DNA from: Castellaniella sp049673105
Lineage (GTDB): Bacteria; Pseudomonadota; Gammaproteobacteria; Burkholderiales; Burkholderiaceae_B
Assembly: GCF_049673105.1 (NCBI RefSeq)
Contig: NZ_JBATXG010000019.1
Location: forward strand, 40,782-104,781
Length of the DNA stretch: 64,000 nt
Direction of reading: 5' to 3'
Shown: positions 8,890-17,129 of the stretch, piece by piece
How the letters are laid out: each line of letters begins with the position of its first letter
How positions within the stretch are numbered: the first letter of the stretch is position 1
Notes under the pieces: model-generated
Databases searched by the model: none
The model's input: only the letters and a program-made list of their open reading frames with translations
What the model was told of the DNA's origin: nothing
Translations under genes and position numbers: made by a program

Positions 8890-9810
8890 ATGAGTCCGCA
8901 GCTGGTGTTCATGCAGGCCTTGAACGGCCTGCAATATGGGATTTTGTTGTTTTTGCTGGCGGCGGGCCTGACCCTGGTCTTCGGCATCATGAGCTTCATC
9001 AATCTGGCGCATGGCGCGCTGTATATGATGGGGGCCTATTTCGCAGCGGCGGCCTTTGGCTATACGGGTTCGTTTGGGCTGGCGATCATTGCCGGTCTGG
9101 GGGGCGCCACGCTGCTGGGCGTGCTGCTGGATCGCAGCGGGTTTTGCCGTTTGTATCCCCGCCAGCACCTGGATCAGGTGCTGGCGACGTTCGGCCTGAT
9201 GCTGTTTTTCAACGAGGCCGTGCGCATGATCTGGGGCTCGGCGCCGATCTTCATGAGCCTGCCCGATGCGCTGGGCAACACGGTCATGGTGCTGGGCACG
9301 CCTTATCCCTTGTACCGTCTGCTGATCATTCTGGCGGGCCTGTTGGTCGCGCTGGGTCTGTACCTGCTGATCGAGCGTACCCGTATCGGAATGCTGATCC
9401 GCGCCGGCGCCAGCAATCGCGCCATGGTGTCGGCGCTGGGGGTGAACATCGGCTGGCTGAATACCTTTATTTTTGCCCTGGGCGCCGGCCTGGCCGGCCT
9501 GGGCGGCGCGCTGATGGGGCCGATTCTGTCGGTGCAGCCGGGCATGGGCGATTCCATCCTGATCATGACGCTGGTGGTGATCGTCATCGGCGGCATCGGC
9601 TCGATTCGCGGTGCCTTTCTGGGGGCGCTGGTGGTGGGGCTGGTCGACACGCTGGGGCGCACGATCCTGCCGGGCTTGCTCAGACAGGCGCTGGCGCAGG
9701 ACCTGGCCAGTACGCTGGGCGCCGCGCTGTCGTCTATGGCGGTCTATATCCTGATGGTGGTCGTGCTCGTCATCAAGCCCGAAGGCCTGTTCCCCGTGAA
9801 GAAGCGTTAA
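8890..9810 (+). CDS. ABC transporter permease, LivH type
   Basis: A 306-residue integral membrane permease of the LivH family. It has about eight hydrophobic segments and the typical sequences MQALNGLQYGILLFLLAAG at the N-terminus, FINLAHGALYMMGAYF (residues about 36-51), and GGIGSIRGAFLGALVVGLVD near the C-terminus, the part that contacts the ATPase. The start ATG at 8890 has an ACGGAGAACGG ribosome site. It pairs with the LivM-type permease 13 bases downstream to form the membrane channel of the importer. Confidence 0.93.
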   Translation: MSPQLVFMQALNGLQYGILLFLLAAGLTLVFGIMSFINLAHGALYMMGAYFAAAAFGYTGSFGLAIIAGLGGATLLGVLLDRSGFCRLYPRQHLDQVLATFGLMLFFNEAVRMIWGSAPIFMSLPDALGNTVMVLGTPYPLYRLLIILAGLLVALGLYLLIERTRIGMLIRAGASNRAMVSALGVNIGWLNTFIFALGAGLAGLGGALMGPILSVQPGMGDSILIMTLVVIVIGGIGSIRGAFLGALVVGLVDTLGRTILPGLLRQALAQDLASTLGAALSSMAVYILMVVVLVIKPEGLFPVKKR

Positions 9811-9823
9811 GGGCCGGCTGACG

Positions 9824-10804
9824 ATGGCATCCTCGATCCTCGAACCGGGCGCCTCGCGCCGCGTCGCCGCCCGGTCCTTGCCGACCGTGCTGACGGTCCT
9901 GGTGTTTGTCTTGCTGTTGCTGGTGCCGGTCTACGCCGTCCTGAGCGACAGTCCTTACGTGCTGCTGCAGTTCAGCCGCATTCTGGTGTTCGCTCTGGCG
10001 GCGGTCGGTTTGAACCTGGCGCTGGGTTATGGCGGCCTGGTGAGCTTTGGGCATGCCATGTACATCGGCATCGGCGCGTATTGCGTCGCCATTGCGTCTT
10101 ACCATGGCGCCGACAGCGGCGTTGTGCATCTGCTGCTGGTCGTGCTGGTGACGGCGCTGGTGGCCGCGCCGGTGGGCTTGATTGCGTTGCGCACCCGCGG
10201 CATCGCCTTCATCATGATCACGCTGGCCCTGGCGCAGATGTTCTATTTTCTGGCGGTGGGGCTCAAGCAGTACGGCGGGGACGAAGGCCTGCCGATCCGG
10301 CAACTGAGTCATTTCTGGTCGCTGACGGGCAGTCATGTCGGTCTGTATCTGTCCCTGCTGGCGAGCCTGGGATTGAGCCTGCTGCTGTTGCGTCGGGTGA
10401 TCCGCTCGCGCTTTGGCCTGATTCTGCGGGCCAGCAGCCTGGATGCCAGACGCGTACAGGCGGTCGGCACGTCGCCGCTGGGGTATCAATTGCTGGCTTA
10501 TGTGCTGTCCGCCGAACTGTGCGCGCTGGCGGGGTTTTTTCTGGCCAACCTGACGTCTTTCGCCTCGCCCGCCTACATGGCGTGGACCGTATCGGGCGAG
10601 CTCATCGTCATGGTGCTGCTGGGCGGCGCCGGCACGCTGTTCGGGCCGGTGATCGGGGCGGCGGGGTTCCTGTTGCTGGAAGAGGTCTTAAAGGGGCTGA
10701 CAGAGCACTGGATGATCATCATGGGGCCGGTGATCGTGCTCATTGTGCTGTGCCTGCGCAACGGGCTGTGGGGCATGGTCAGTCCGTCCAAGGGAGGGCG
10801 CTGA
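9824..10804 (+). CDS. ABC transporter permease, LivM type
   Basis: A 326-residue integral membrane permease of the LivM family. Visible are the N-terminal membrane segment TVLVFVLLLLVPVYAVLS, the LNLALGYGGLVSFGHAMYIG motif (around residues 63-82) shared by LivM proteins, RTRGIAFIMITLALAQM, and a C-terminal GGAGTLFGPVIGAAGFLLLEE coupling region. It forms a heteromeric channel with the LivH-type protein. One base separates its stop from the ATG of the first ATPase gene. Confidence 0.93.
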   Translation: MASSILEPGASRRVAARSLPTVLTVLVFVLLLLVPVYAVLSDSPYVLLQFSRILVFALAAVGLNLALGYGGLVSFGHAMYIGIGAYCVAIASYHGADSGVVHLLLVVLVTALVAAPVGLIALRTRGIAFIMITLALAQMFYFLAVGLKQYGGDEGLPIRQLSHFWSLTGSHVGLYLSLLASLGLSLLLLRRVIRSRFGLILRASSLDARRVQAVGTSPLGYQLLAYVLSAELCALAGFFLANLTSFASPAYMAWTVSGELIVMVLLGGAGTLFGPVIGAAGFLLLEEVLKGLTEHWMIIMGPVIVLIVLCLRNGLWGMVSPSKGGR

Positions 10805-10805
10805 C

Positions 10806-11567
10806 ATGCAGCCCTTGCTGTCAATCCGCGGTCTGGTGAAACGCTACGGCGGCCTGCTGGTCACCGACCATGTGGATCTGGACATCCTGCCCGGTGAAAT
10901 CCATGCGGTGATCGGCCCCAATGGGGCGGGAAAAACCACCTTGATCGGCCAGATCATGGGGGAAATTCCCAGTGACGAGGGGCACATCAGCCTGAACGGG
11001 CAGTCCATTGATCGGCTGCCCATGCCGCAGCGGGTGCGCGCCGGCATCGGGCGATCCTATCAGCTCACGTCGGTGATCCAGCGGTTGACGGTGCTGGAAA
11101 ATGCCGTCCTGGCCGTGCAGGGCGCTCGGGGGCATGGCTTTCATTTCTGGACGCCGGCGGTGGAAACTCCTGCCCTGAAAGACCGGGCGGACGAACTGAT
11201 CGACTTGATGGGGCTGTCCCGCCAGCGGGACGCCTTGGCGGCATCTCTGTCCTATGGGCAGCAGCGTCAGTTGGAAATGGCGATGGCGCTGGCGTCCAAC
11301 CCCAAAGTCCTGTTGTTGGACGAGCCCATGGCCGGCATGGGGCATGGGGATACCGGCTCGGCCATGATGGTGGATCTGTTGCGGCGCTTGAAAGACCAGT
11401 ACGCTATTTTGCTGATTGAACACGATATGGATGCGGTGTTTTCGCTGGCCGACCGGATCAGCGTGCTGTCCTATGGCCGGATCATCTGTTGCGGCGATGC
11501 GCAGACCATTCGCCAGAGCCCCGATGTTCGCGAGGCCTATCTGGGCGACGAGGAGATACCGGCATGA
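10806..11567 (+). CDS. ABC transporter ATPase, LivG type
   Basis: A 253-residue ATP-binding subunit that powers import on the cytoplasmic side. Walker A is IGPNGAGKTTL near residues 37-47, the signature is LSYGQQRQLEMAMALASNP, and Walker B LLLDEPMAGM lies near residue 170. IGRSYQLTSVIQRLTVLENA is the LivG-type Q-loop region; it has Y where most relatives have F (RTFQ). The start at MQPLLSIRG is chosen because the in-frame upstream ATG lies within livM-type coding sequence. The gene ends in an ATGA overlap with the second ATPase gene. Confidence 0.93.
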   Translation: MQPLLSIRGLVKRYGGLLVTDHVDLDILPGEIHAVIGPNGAGKTTLIGQIMGEIPSDEGHISLNGQSIDRLPMPQRVRAGIGRSYQLTSVIQRLTVLENAVLAVQGARGHGFHFWTPAVETPALKDRADELIDLMGLSRQRDALAASLSYGQQRQLEMAMALASNPKVLLLDEPMAGMGHGDTGSAMMVDLLRRLKDQYAILLIEHDMDAVFSLADRISVLSYGRIICCGDAQTIRQSPDVREAYLGDEEIPA

Positions 11568-12277
11568 CGGCGCCATTGCTGCAGGTCGAAGGCTTGGTCT
11601 CTGGTTACGGACGCAGCCAGGTGCTGTACGGCATGCATCTGCAGATCGACGCCGGGCAGTGTGTGACCCTGTTGGGCCGCAATGGCATGGGCAAGACCAC
11701 GACCGTCAAAAACATCATGGGCATGCATCCGGCCTGGCAGGGCCAGGTGCGCTTCAAGGGCGCGCCGATCCAGCATCTGCCGAGTTACCGGGTGGCGCAA
11801 CAGGGGATCGGCCTGGTGCCGGAAGGCCGCCAGGTGTTTCCCAATCTGTCGGTCGAGGAAAATCTGATCGCCACGGCGGCGGATCGGCATCGCAAAGCGC
11901 ATCCCTGGATACTGCCGCGCATCTATGATTTGTTTCCGCGTCTGCAAGAACGCGCCGGCAATTTCGGCAATCAGCTGTCCGGCGGAGAGCAGCAGATGCT
12001 GGCGATCGGTCGGGCGCTGATGACCAATCCCGATCTGCTGATTTTGGATGAGGCCACCGAGGGCCTGTCCCCCCTGGTGCGTCAGGAAATCTGGGCGGCG
12101 CTGGCCGTGTTGCGCGGCGAGGGCATGGCGATTCTGGTGATCGACAAGAATCTGGCGCCGCTGCTGCAACTGGCCGATCGCCATTACATCGTGGACAAGG
12201 GGCGGATCGCGTGGGAAGGCGATTCAGATGCCTTGAAAGCCGACCCGGACGCTCGGCAAAATTACCTGGGAGCCTGA
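11564..12277 (+). CDS. ABC transporter ATPase, LivF type
   Basis: A 237-residue second ATP-binding subunit. Walker A LLGRNGMGKTTTVKNIMG lies near residues 35-52, GIGLVPEGRQVFPNLSVEENL is the LivF-specific Q-loop region, LSGGEQQMLAIGRALM is the signature, and LLILDEATEGLSP the Walker B. Its ATG overlaps the previous stop (ATGA). It closes the five-gene importer operon; a hairpin follows in the spacer before the convergent allA gene. Confidence 0.93.
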   Translation: MTAPLLQVEGLVSGYGRSQVLYGMHLQIDAGQCVTLLGRNGMGKTTTVKNIMGMHPAWQGQVRFKGAPIQHLPSYRVAQQGIGLVPEGRQVFPNLSVEENLIATAADRHRKAHPWILPRIYDLFPRLQERAGNFGNQLSGGEQQMLAIGRALMTNPDLLILDEATEGLSPLVRQEIWAALAVLRGEGMAILVIDKNLAPLLQLADRHYIVDKGRIAWEGDSDALKADPDARQNYLGA

Positions 12278-12285
12278 GGCGGTTC

Positions 12286-12319
12286 AGCGCCGTCCCGACA
12301 GTTGCCGCTGGGCGGCGCT
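12286..12319. terminator. Inverted repeat between convergent livF-type and allA genes
   Basis: AGCGCCG at 12286-12292 is complementary to CGGCGCT at 12313-12319, with a 20-base loop between them. It lies in the 56-base convergent spacer and may end transcription from one or both sides. There is no uridine tract, so rho-independent termination is doubtful. Confidence 0.35.
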
Positions 12320-12333
12320 ACGCATGATGTGGC

Positions 12334-12846
12334 TTAGCTGAGGGCGGAAATCACGCTGGGGGCTTCCATCTGCACGATATCGCAGTTGTCGCCAGGGCCG
12401 GCGCGATCGATGACCAGGAAATCGGACACGGCATCCAGGCCCAGCAGCGGATGGTGCCACACGCCTTTCGCGTAGTTCACGCCCTGCTGGCCAGTGCACA
12501 GAAACACCCGGAGATCATCCACCGTGGGCGTGGATTCGGGTTTGGCCACCACCACCAGGTAGGGGCGACCGGATAGCGGGATGAATGCCTGGCTGGCCTG
12601 GGGGTGGCGTTCCATCATGGTGATGGTGAACGGCAGACTGCGCGGCTGACCGCGAAAGATCGAGACGATGGCGCGACCGTCGGTGCCCGGTTCGATGTGC
12701 GCCAAGTCGTGATAGCGTTCGGTGTTGCCTTCGTTGATGGTGAAGTGCCTGACCGTGTCATCGGCCTGGATCACGTCGCCAAACGGCGCAAAGGCCTTGC
12801 GGGTCAGAGGTTCGATGGTCAGGCGGATGGGCGTGCTCGTGTTCAT
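12334..12846 (-). CDS. allA: Ureidoglycolate lyase
   Basis: Splits (S)-ureidoglycolate into glyoxylate and urea, the last step of the allantoin pathway. The 170-residue length is close to the usual 160-170. Family signatures seen are PLTRKAFAPFGDVI (residues 13-26), MMERHPQASQAFIPLSGRPYLVVVA near 77-101, and AKGVWHHPLLGL near 126-137, a cupin-like barrel. It lies 18 bases downstream of uraD and is read leftward with it. The glyoxylate it releases is the substrate of gcl about 7 kb to the left, which links the two clusters functionally. Confidence 0.93.
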   Translation of the reverse strand: MNTSTPIRLTIEPLTRKAFAPFGDVIQADDTVRHFTINEGNTERYHDLAHIEPGTDGRAIVSIFRGQPRSLPFTITMMERHPQASQAFIPLSGRPYLVVVAKPESTPTVDDLRVFLCTGQQGVNYAKGVWHHPLLGLDAVSDFLVIDRAGPGDNCDIVQMEAPSVISALS

Positions 12847-12864
12847 GAGTAGGATTCCGTACAG

Positions 12865-13392
12865 TCAGGCGAACTGCGCATCCAGACGAAAGCGGGCGAT
12901 TTGCCCGATCTGATCCAGGCAGGTGGCGAATTCAGTATCCCGGTCATTGTGCAGCCGTTCTTCGATAGCGTCCATGATCTGGTAGCGATTGCGGCCTTTG
13001 ACAGCAATGACGAAGGGAAAGCCGAAATGTTCGCGGTAGCGGGCGTTCAGGGCGCGCAAACGCTGCAGTTCCTCGGCGCTGCATTGATCCAGGCCGGCGC
13101 CGCGTTGCTCGCCGGTCGAGGCATCGGTCAGCGTGCCGGCGGCGGCTTCCTTGCCCGCCAGTTCGGGGTGGGCGGTGATCAGCGCCAGTTGTTCGGACGG
13201 GGCCGCCTGCTGTACGACGCGCACCATGGCCTGGTGCAGGGTATCGATGTCGGCAAACGGCCGCGCGGCCCAGGCGCGTTCCGGAATCCAGGGGGAATGC
13301 TCGAAGATCGCCCCGAGCGCCTGGGAGAACTCGGATTGCTGCAGTGCGGAAAGTTCGCTCAGGGTCATGGTCGGTGTCGTCAAATATGTCAT
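12865..13392 (-). CDS. uraD: 2-oxo-4-hydroxy-4-carboxy-5-ureidoimidazoline (OHCU) decarboxylase
   Basis: Decarboxylates OHCU to (S)-allantoin, the third step of urate breakdown. The protein is about 175 residues and all alpha-helical. Diagnostic stretches are FEHSPWIPERAWAARPF (expected E/H region), LITAHPELAGKEAAAG, and NARYREHFGFPFVIAVKGR. The start is uncertain: ATG at 13390-13392 (MTYLTTPTM) is used here, and ATG at 13366-13368 (MTLSEL) is possible; neither has a strong ribosome site. It is transcribed with allA and diverges from a LysR gene. No uraH (HIU hydrolase) or urate oxidase gene is adjacent. Confidence 0.92.
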   Translation of the reverse strand: MTYLTTPTMTLSELSALQQSEFSQALGAIFEHSPWIPERAWAARPFADIDTLHQAMVRVVQQAAPSEQLALITAHPELAGKEAAAGTLTDASTGEQRGAGLDQCSAEELQRLRALNARYREHFGFPFVIAVKGRNRYQIMDAIEERLHNDRDTEFATCLDQIGQIARFRLDAQFA

Positions 13393-13440
13393 GATGGAAA
13401 GTCTACGGGGTATCCCGTCCCAAATGAAGGGCCTGGCAGC

Positions 13441-13456
13441 GTATAAGTGGTATAAG
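13441..13456. promoter_or_regulatory. Direct repeat GTATAAG x2 upstream of LysR gene
   Basis: Two copies of GTATAAG nine bases apart lie 35-50 bases before the LysR start in the uraD/LysR divergent spacer. They could be a repeated operator half-site or simply a TATAAG -10 element. A clear -35 was not found. Confidence 0.35.
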
Positions 13457-13490
13457 CAGAACCGCATTTCCAGAACAAGGAGTCACCTCG

Positions 13491-14426
13491 ATGTCGACGC
13501 GACGCAGCAGCGCCATGCTGGATACTTATTTGCTCAAGGTGTTCTGCATCCTGATGGCCGAACGCAGCGTGTCGCGCACGGCTTTGAAATTGAATCAGTC
13601 CCAGCCGGCCATCAGCGTGGCCCTGAAGAACCTGCGGCTGATTTTTCAGGATCAGTTGCTGGTGCGCGAAAAGGGCGGCATGGTGCCCACCGACCGGGCG
13701 CTGGCGATTCTGGAACATGCCAAATCGGCGCTGGCATCCATCGACACCATGCTGGAAACCGACGAGGACTTCGATCCGGCCAGCAGCCATCAGGTGTTTC
13801 GCATTGGTTCGCCCGACTATCTGGCCCCCGCCTTCGCTGCGTCGGTGGTGACGCGCTTTCGACGCGAAGCGCCCCACGCGCGGCTGGTGCTGCATGCGCT
13901 GGGGCCGGATTTCGATTTCGAGCATTCGCTGGCCGAGGGCAATCTGGATGTGGTGATCGGCAACTGGCCTGAACCGCCTGATCGCATGCATCTGTCGATG
14001 TTGCTGGAAGACGAAATCGTCTGCCTGATGTCGGAGGATCATCCGCTGGCTTCGCGGCGCCTGACACAGGATGATTTCCGCCGTCTTCAGCACGTCGTGC
14101 CCACGCCCTATTCCATGACGCAGCGCGGCATGATCGACACCGTGCTGACGTCGCTGCGCATCCAGCGCGAGGAATGTGTCGAGGCGCAGTCTTTCATGCT
14201 GGCGCCGTATCTGTTGCCGGGCACCGACCTGGTCTTCACCACGACCCGGCATTTCGCCCAGTACTATGCGGGCTTGCTGCCGCTGACGATCGTGGAATCG
14301 CCCATCGACTTCCCGCCGATGCGGTTTTATCAGCTGTGGCATGCGCGCAATCACCATGCGTCCTCCCATCGGTGGCTGAGGCATTTGCTGGGGGACTGTG
14401 GCCGGGCGCTGTTGGCCCGGTCATGA
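13491..14426 (+). CDS. LysR-family regulator, sister A, near purine genes
   Basis: A 311-residue LysR-type regulator. The DNA-binding domain spans about residues 8-68 (RSVSRTALKLNQSQPAISVALKNLR) and the effector domain begins near HQVFRIGSPDYLAP. An AAGGAG site lies before the ATG. It is strikingly similar along its length to the LysR encoded at 16039-16995: both carry a GNW-EPP-MH segment, a DLVFTT-R-FAQ-YA segment and MRFY-LWH near the end. It diverges from uraD-allA and probably regulates them and/or the NCS2 permease gene. The effector is unknown; a purine or ureide is plausible. Confidence 0.93.
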   Translation: MSTRRSSAMLDTYLLKVFCILMAERSVSRTALKLNQSQPAISVALKNLRLIFQDQLLVREKGGMVPTDRALAILEHAKSALASIDTMLETDEDFDPASSHQVFRIGSPDYLAPAFAASVVTRFRREAPHARLVLHALGPDFDFEHSLAEGNLDVVIGNWPEPPDRMHLSMLLEDEIVCLMSEDHPLASRRLTQDDFRRLQHVVPTPYSMTQRGMIDTVLTSLRIQREECVEAQSFMLAPYLLPGTDLVFTTTRHFAQYYAGLLPLTIVESPIDFPPMRFYQLWHARNHHASSHRWLRHLLGDCGRALLARS

Positions 14427-14456
14427 TCAGTCTCTCGTGTGCCTGGGCTGCGGGGC

Positions 14457-15842
14457 TTAGATCGCCCAGCCGCCCAGATAGAACACCGCCAGAGCCACGG
14501 CGATGGCCAGGGTGCCGATGTTCAGTTTTTGCCATTCGCCGGCGAAGACCCGGCCGATCACCAGCGTGGTAAAGCCCAGCATGATGCCGGTGACGATGTT
14601 GCAGGTCAGCACGATGAAGACGGCGCAGACCATGCCGGCCATCGTGTCCACGGTATCGTCCAGGTTCAGCTTGCGCACACCGCCCAGCATCAGCAGGCCC
14701 ACGTACATCAGGGCAGGCGCGGTGGCATAGGCTGGCACCAGGGACGCCAGCGGCGACAGAAAGATCAGCGCCAAAAAGCCCAGGCCGACGATGGTGGCGG
14801 TCAGGCCGGTCTTGCCGCCCGCCGCCGTGCCTGCCGCCGATTCGATGTAGGCGGCAGCGGGCGCGCCGCCCAGGCCGGCCGAGACGATGGAGCTGACCGA
14901 ATCGGACGTCAGGGCCCGACCGCCATTGATGATCTGGCCGTTTTCATCCAGCTGACCGGCCTGACCGGCCACGGCCCGGATGGTGCCGGTGGCGTCAAAC
15001 ACCGCCGTCATGACCAGAGCCAGCACGCTGGGGATGACCAGCGCGTTGAGGGCGCCGCCGATGTCCATGGCGCCGATCAGCGAGTGCTCGCCGCCAAAGG
15101 ACGGCAGGGCGAACAGGCCCTTGAAGGTGACGGCGGGGTCCCAGATCAGGCCGACGCCGGACAGGGCCAGGATGACCAGCAGGATGCCGCCGGGAATGCG
15201 GCGGCGCTCCAGGCCGAAGATCGCGGCCAGACCGATGACGGACAGCAGCGCCGGCATGGCGTTGAGCGCGCCCAGGGAAACAGGCAGGCCGGGGCCGGGG
15301 TTCTTCACCACCAGGCCGACTTCATTGGCGGCGATCAGCAGCAGGAACAGGCCGATGCCGATACCGGTGCCGTGCGCGATGCCGATCGGCAGATTGCGCA
15401 GGATCCAGGTCCGTACGCCGGTGACGGAAATGGCGGTGAAGATCACCCCCATCAGGAAGATCGCCCCCAGCGCGACCGCCGGCGACAGGCCTTGGCCCAG
15501 CACCAGGTCGAAGGCGGTGAAGGCCGTCAGGGAAATGGCGCAGCCCACGGCGATCGGCAAGTTGGCCCACAGGCCCATCAGCAGCGACCCGAAGGCGCTG
15601 GTCAGACAGACGGCGATGAAGACCGACGAGGTATCGAAGCCGGCCTTGCCCAACATGGCCGGGACGACGAAGACCGAATAGACCATCGCCAGAAAGGTCG
15701 TCAGGCCGGCCAGGGTCTCCTGGCGCACGTTGGTGCCGCGCGCCGTCAGCTGGAAGCGTTGTTCCAGCCAGGTGGTGGGGGTGATGCCGGGTGCAGCGGA
15801 GGTCTTGAACCCCGCAGGTAAAACGGTTTCCTGCTTGCTCAT
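14457..15842 (-). CDS. NCS2-family purine permease (AdeQ/GhxP-like)
   Basis: A 461-residue inner-membrane proton symporter of the NCS2 (AzgA-like) branch, which imports adenine, guanine or hypoxanthine. Visible are QETLAGLTTFLAMVYSVFVV near the N-terminus (the family usually has ...AY in this position), ANLPIAVGCAISLTAF, VFDATGTIRAVAGQAG and the SAAGTAAGGKTGLTA segment in the conserved transport domain. About 12-14 hydrophobic segments are present. The ATG at 15840-15842 has a CAGGAGAC site upstream. It lies between the two sister LysR genes and near xdh and guaD, which supports purine-base import. Confidence 0.93.
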   Translation of the reverse strand: MSKQETVLPAGFKTSAAPGITPTTWLEQRFQLTARGTNVRQETLAGLTTFLAMVYSVFVVPAMLGKAGFDTSSVFIAVCLTSAFGSLLMGLWANLPIAVGCAISLTAFTAFDLVLGQGLSPAVALGAIFLMGVIFTAISVTGVRTWILRNLPIGIAHGTGIGIGLFLLLIAANEVGLVVKNPGPGLPVSLGALNAMPALLSVIGLAAIFGLERRRIPGGILLVILALSGVGLIWDPAVTFKGLFALPSFGGEHSLIGAMDIGGALNALVIPSVLALVMTAVFDATGTIRAVAGQAGQLDENGQIINGGRALTSDSVSSIVSAGLGGAPAAAYIESAAGTAAGGKTGLTATIVGLGFLALIFLSPLASLVPAYATAPALMYVGLLMLGGVRKLNLDDTVDTMAGMVCAVFIVLTCNIVTGIMLGFTTLVIGRVFAGEWQKLNIGTLAIAVALAVFYLGGWAI

Positions 15843-15864
15843 GAGCCTTGTCTCCTGGTGATCC

Positions 15865-15882
15865 GCCGGCTCATGGGCCGGC
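15865..15882 (-). promoter_or_regulatory. GC-rich hairpin in the NCS2 permease leader
   Basis: GCCGGC, a six-base loop and GCCGGC form a perfect 6-bp stem 22-40 bases upstream of the permease ATG, immediately before its ribosome site. It may affect translation or messenger stability. It does not match any riboswitch family I recognise. Confidence 0.35.
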
Positions 15883-16022
15883 TTTGTGTGAGGGGCGCGC
15901 GGCTGCAAATGCAACCGGCCCGATTTATTCTAGGGACAAGGTTTTGCGCTGTGCGCGCGCAGCGCTGATGACAATTATCAAGCTGCGCTGATGTGGCTAC
16001 GGCAGCGGTTGACGCTGTCGAT

Positions 16023-16039
16023 AGGCCCTGTCAGGGCCT
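16023..16039. terminator. Hairpin at the 3' end of the second LysR gene
   Basis: AGGCCCTG and CAGGGCCT are perfect complements separated by one base, forming a compact palindrome directly at the stop codon of the leftward LysR gene. No T-run follows in the leftward direction, so termination efficiency is uncertain. Confidence 0.4.
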
Positions 16040-16995
16040 TATGAGCCGCCGTGCTCCCCCAGGCTGGCCTGCAGCATCGACGCCACCCGGACGATGCACT
16101 GGCGCAGCCAGATGACCTCGGGCGCGCCGTGGCAGCGGCGATGCCACAGCAGGTAAAAACGCATCGCCGGAAAGGGGAAGGGCGAGGGCAGGATGGTGAT
16201 GGGCAGATAGCGGGCGTAGTGCTGGGCGAATTGGCGGCCTGTCGTGAACACCAGGTCGGTGCGCAGCAGCATGCCGGCCACCTGGCCGAAATAGGGGATG
16301 GTCATCTGGATGTTGCGCCGCAGGCCCTGGGCGGCCAGGTAGCCGTCGATGAAGCTTTGCCGTTCGGACACGTAGGGGAAGGGCGCCAGATGGGGCAATT
16401 CCAGGTATTGCTTCAGGCTTAAATCCCGTCGCGCGATGGGGTTCTGGCTGCCCACCATGCAGACGACTTCGTCGTCGAACAATCGCGCCATGTGCATCTG
16501 CGGCGGCGGTTCCAGCCAGTTGCCGATGACCACGTCCAGGCCGCCGTCTTCCAGGCCGCCGGCATAGTCGTAATCCGCATTGATCGGGTGTACGATGAAT
16601 TTGGCATGAGGCGCTTCGCGACGCAGAATTTCCGCGATGTTCGGCAGAAACATCGCATCCAGGTAGTCGGGCGCGCCCAGATGAAATTCGCGCGTCGAAT
16701 GCGCGGGGTCGAAAGCTCCCGGCGGCTGGGTGATGCGTTCGATGGCGGACAGCGCGTCGTTGGCGTGGGCCAGCAGTTCCAGGCCGCGTTCAGTGGCCAC
16801 CATGCCGGTCTTGCTGCGCACCAGCACCGGGTCGCCGGTGATCTCGCGCAGTCGTCGCAAGGAATTGCTGATGGCCGGCTGGGACAGGCCCAGTTTGATC
16901 GCCGCACGCGAGACGCTTTGCTCGGTCAGCAGAATCTGCAGGATACGCAACAGGTGGGTATCCATGGAATCACGGGTTTTGCTCATGCGGTCCAT
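16039..16995 (-). CDS. LysR-family regulator, sister B, divergent from xdhABC
   Basis: A 318-residue LysR-type regulator with the DNA-binding domain at about residues 13-72 (QSVSRAAIKLGLSQPAISNSL) and the effector domain from REFHLGAPDYLDAMF onward. It is a close paralogue of the regulator at 13491-14426. It diverges from xdhA with a 134-base spacer, so control of xanthine dehydrogenase is the likely role. The start may be MDRMSKTR (16995) or MSKTRDSM (16986); neither has a convincing ribosome site. The pair of related regulators flanking one permease gene suggests duplication and division of labour. Confidence 0.92.
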   Translation of the reverse strand: MDRMSKTRDSMDTHLLRILQILLTEQSVSRAAIKLGLSQPAISNSLRRLREITGDPVLVRSKTGMVATERGLELLAHANDALSAIERITQPPGAFDPAHSTREFHLGAPDYLDAMFLPNIAEILRREAPHAKFIVHPINADYDYAGGLEDGGLDVVIGNWLEPPPQMHMARLFDDEVVCMVGSQNPIARRDLSLKQYLELPHLAPFPYVSERQSFIDGYLAAQGLRRNIQMTIPYFGQVAGMLLRTDLVFTTGRQFAQHYARYLPITILPSPFPFPAMRFYLLWHRRCHGAPEVIWLRQCIVRVASMLQASLGEHGGS

Positions 16996-17129
16996 TATTC
17001 ACGGGGCTGGCGTCGGCGTCCATGATCAGCGACCCTGATAAGCGCCATCATCGTTTGCGAATGCCGGGGCTTGCGGCTTAGTGCTATCTTGGACCATAAC
17101 ACCCGGCTAGAACATAAAAAGGTACCACG

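Noticed and set aside
14439..15821. A 460-codon open frame on the plus strand
   Set aside because: Antisense to the NCS2 permease; its composition is dominated by Gly, Gln, Asp and Ala with no recognisable motif.
15843..16038. A purine or guanidine riboswitch before the NCS2 permease
   Set aside because: Only a simple 6-bp hairpin is present; the conserved cores of purine, PreQ1 and guanidine riboswitches are not seen.
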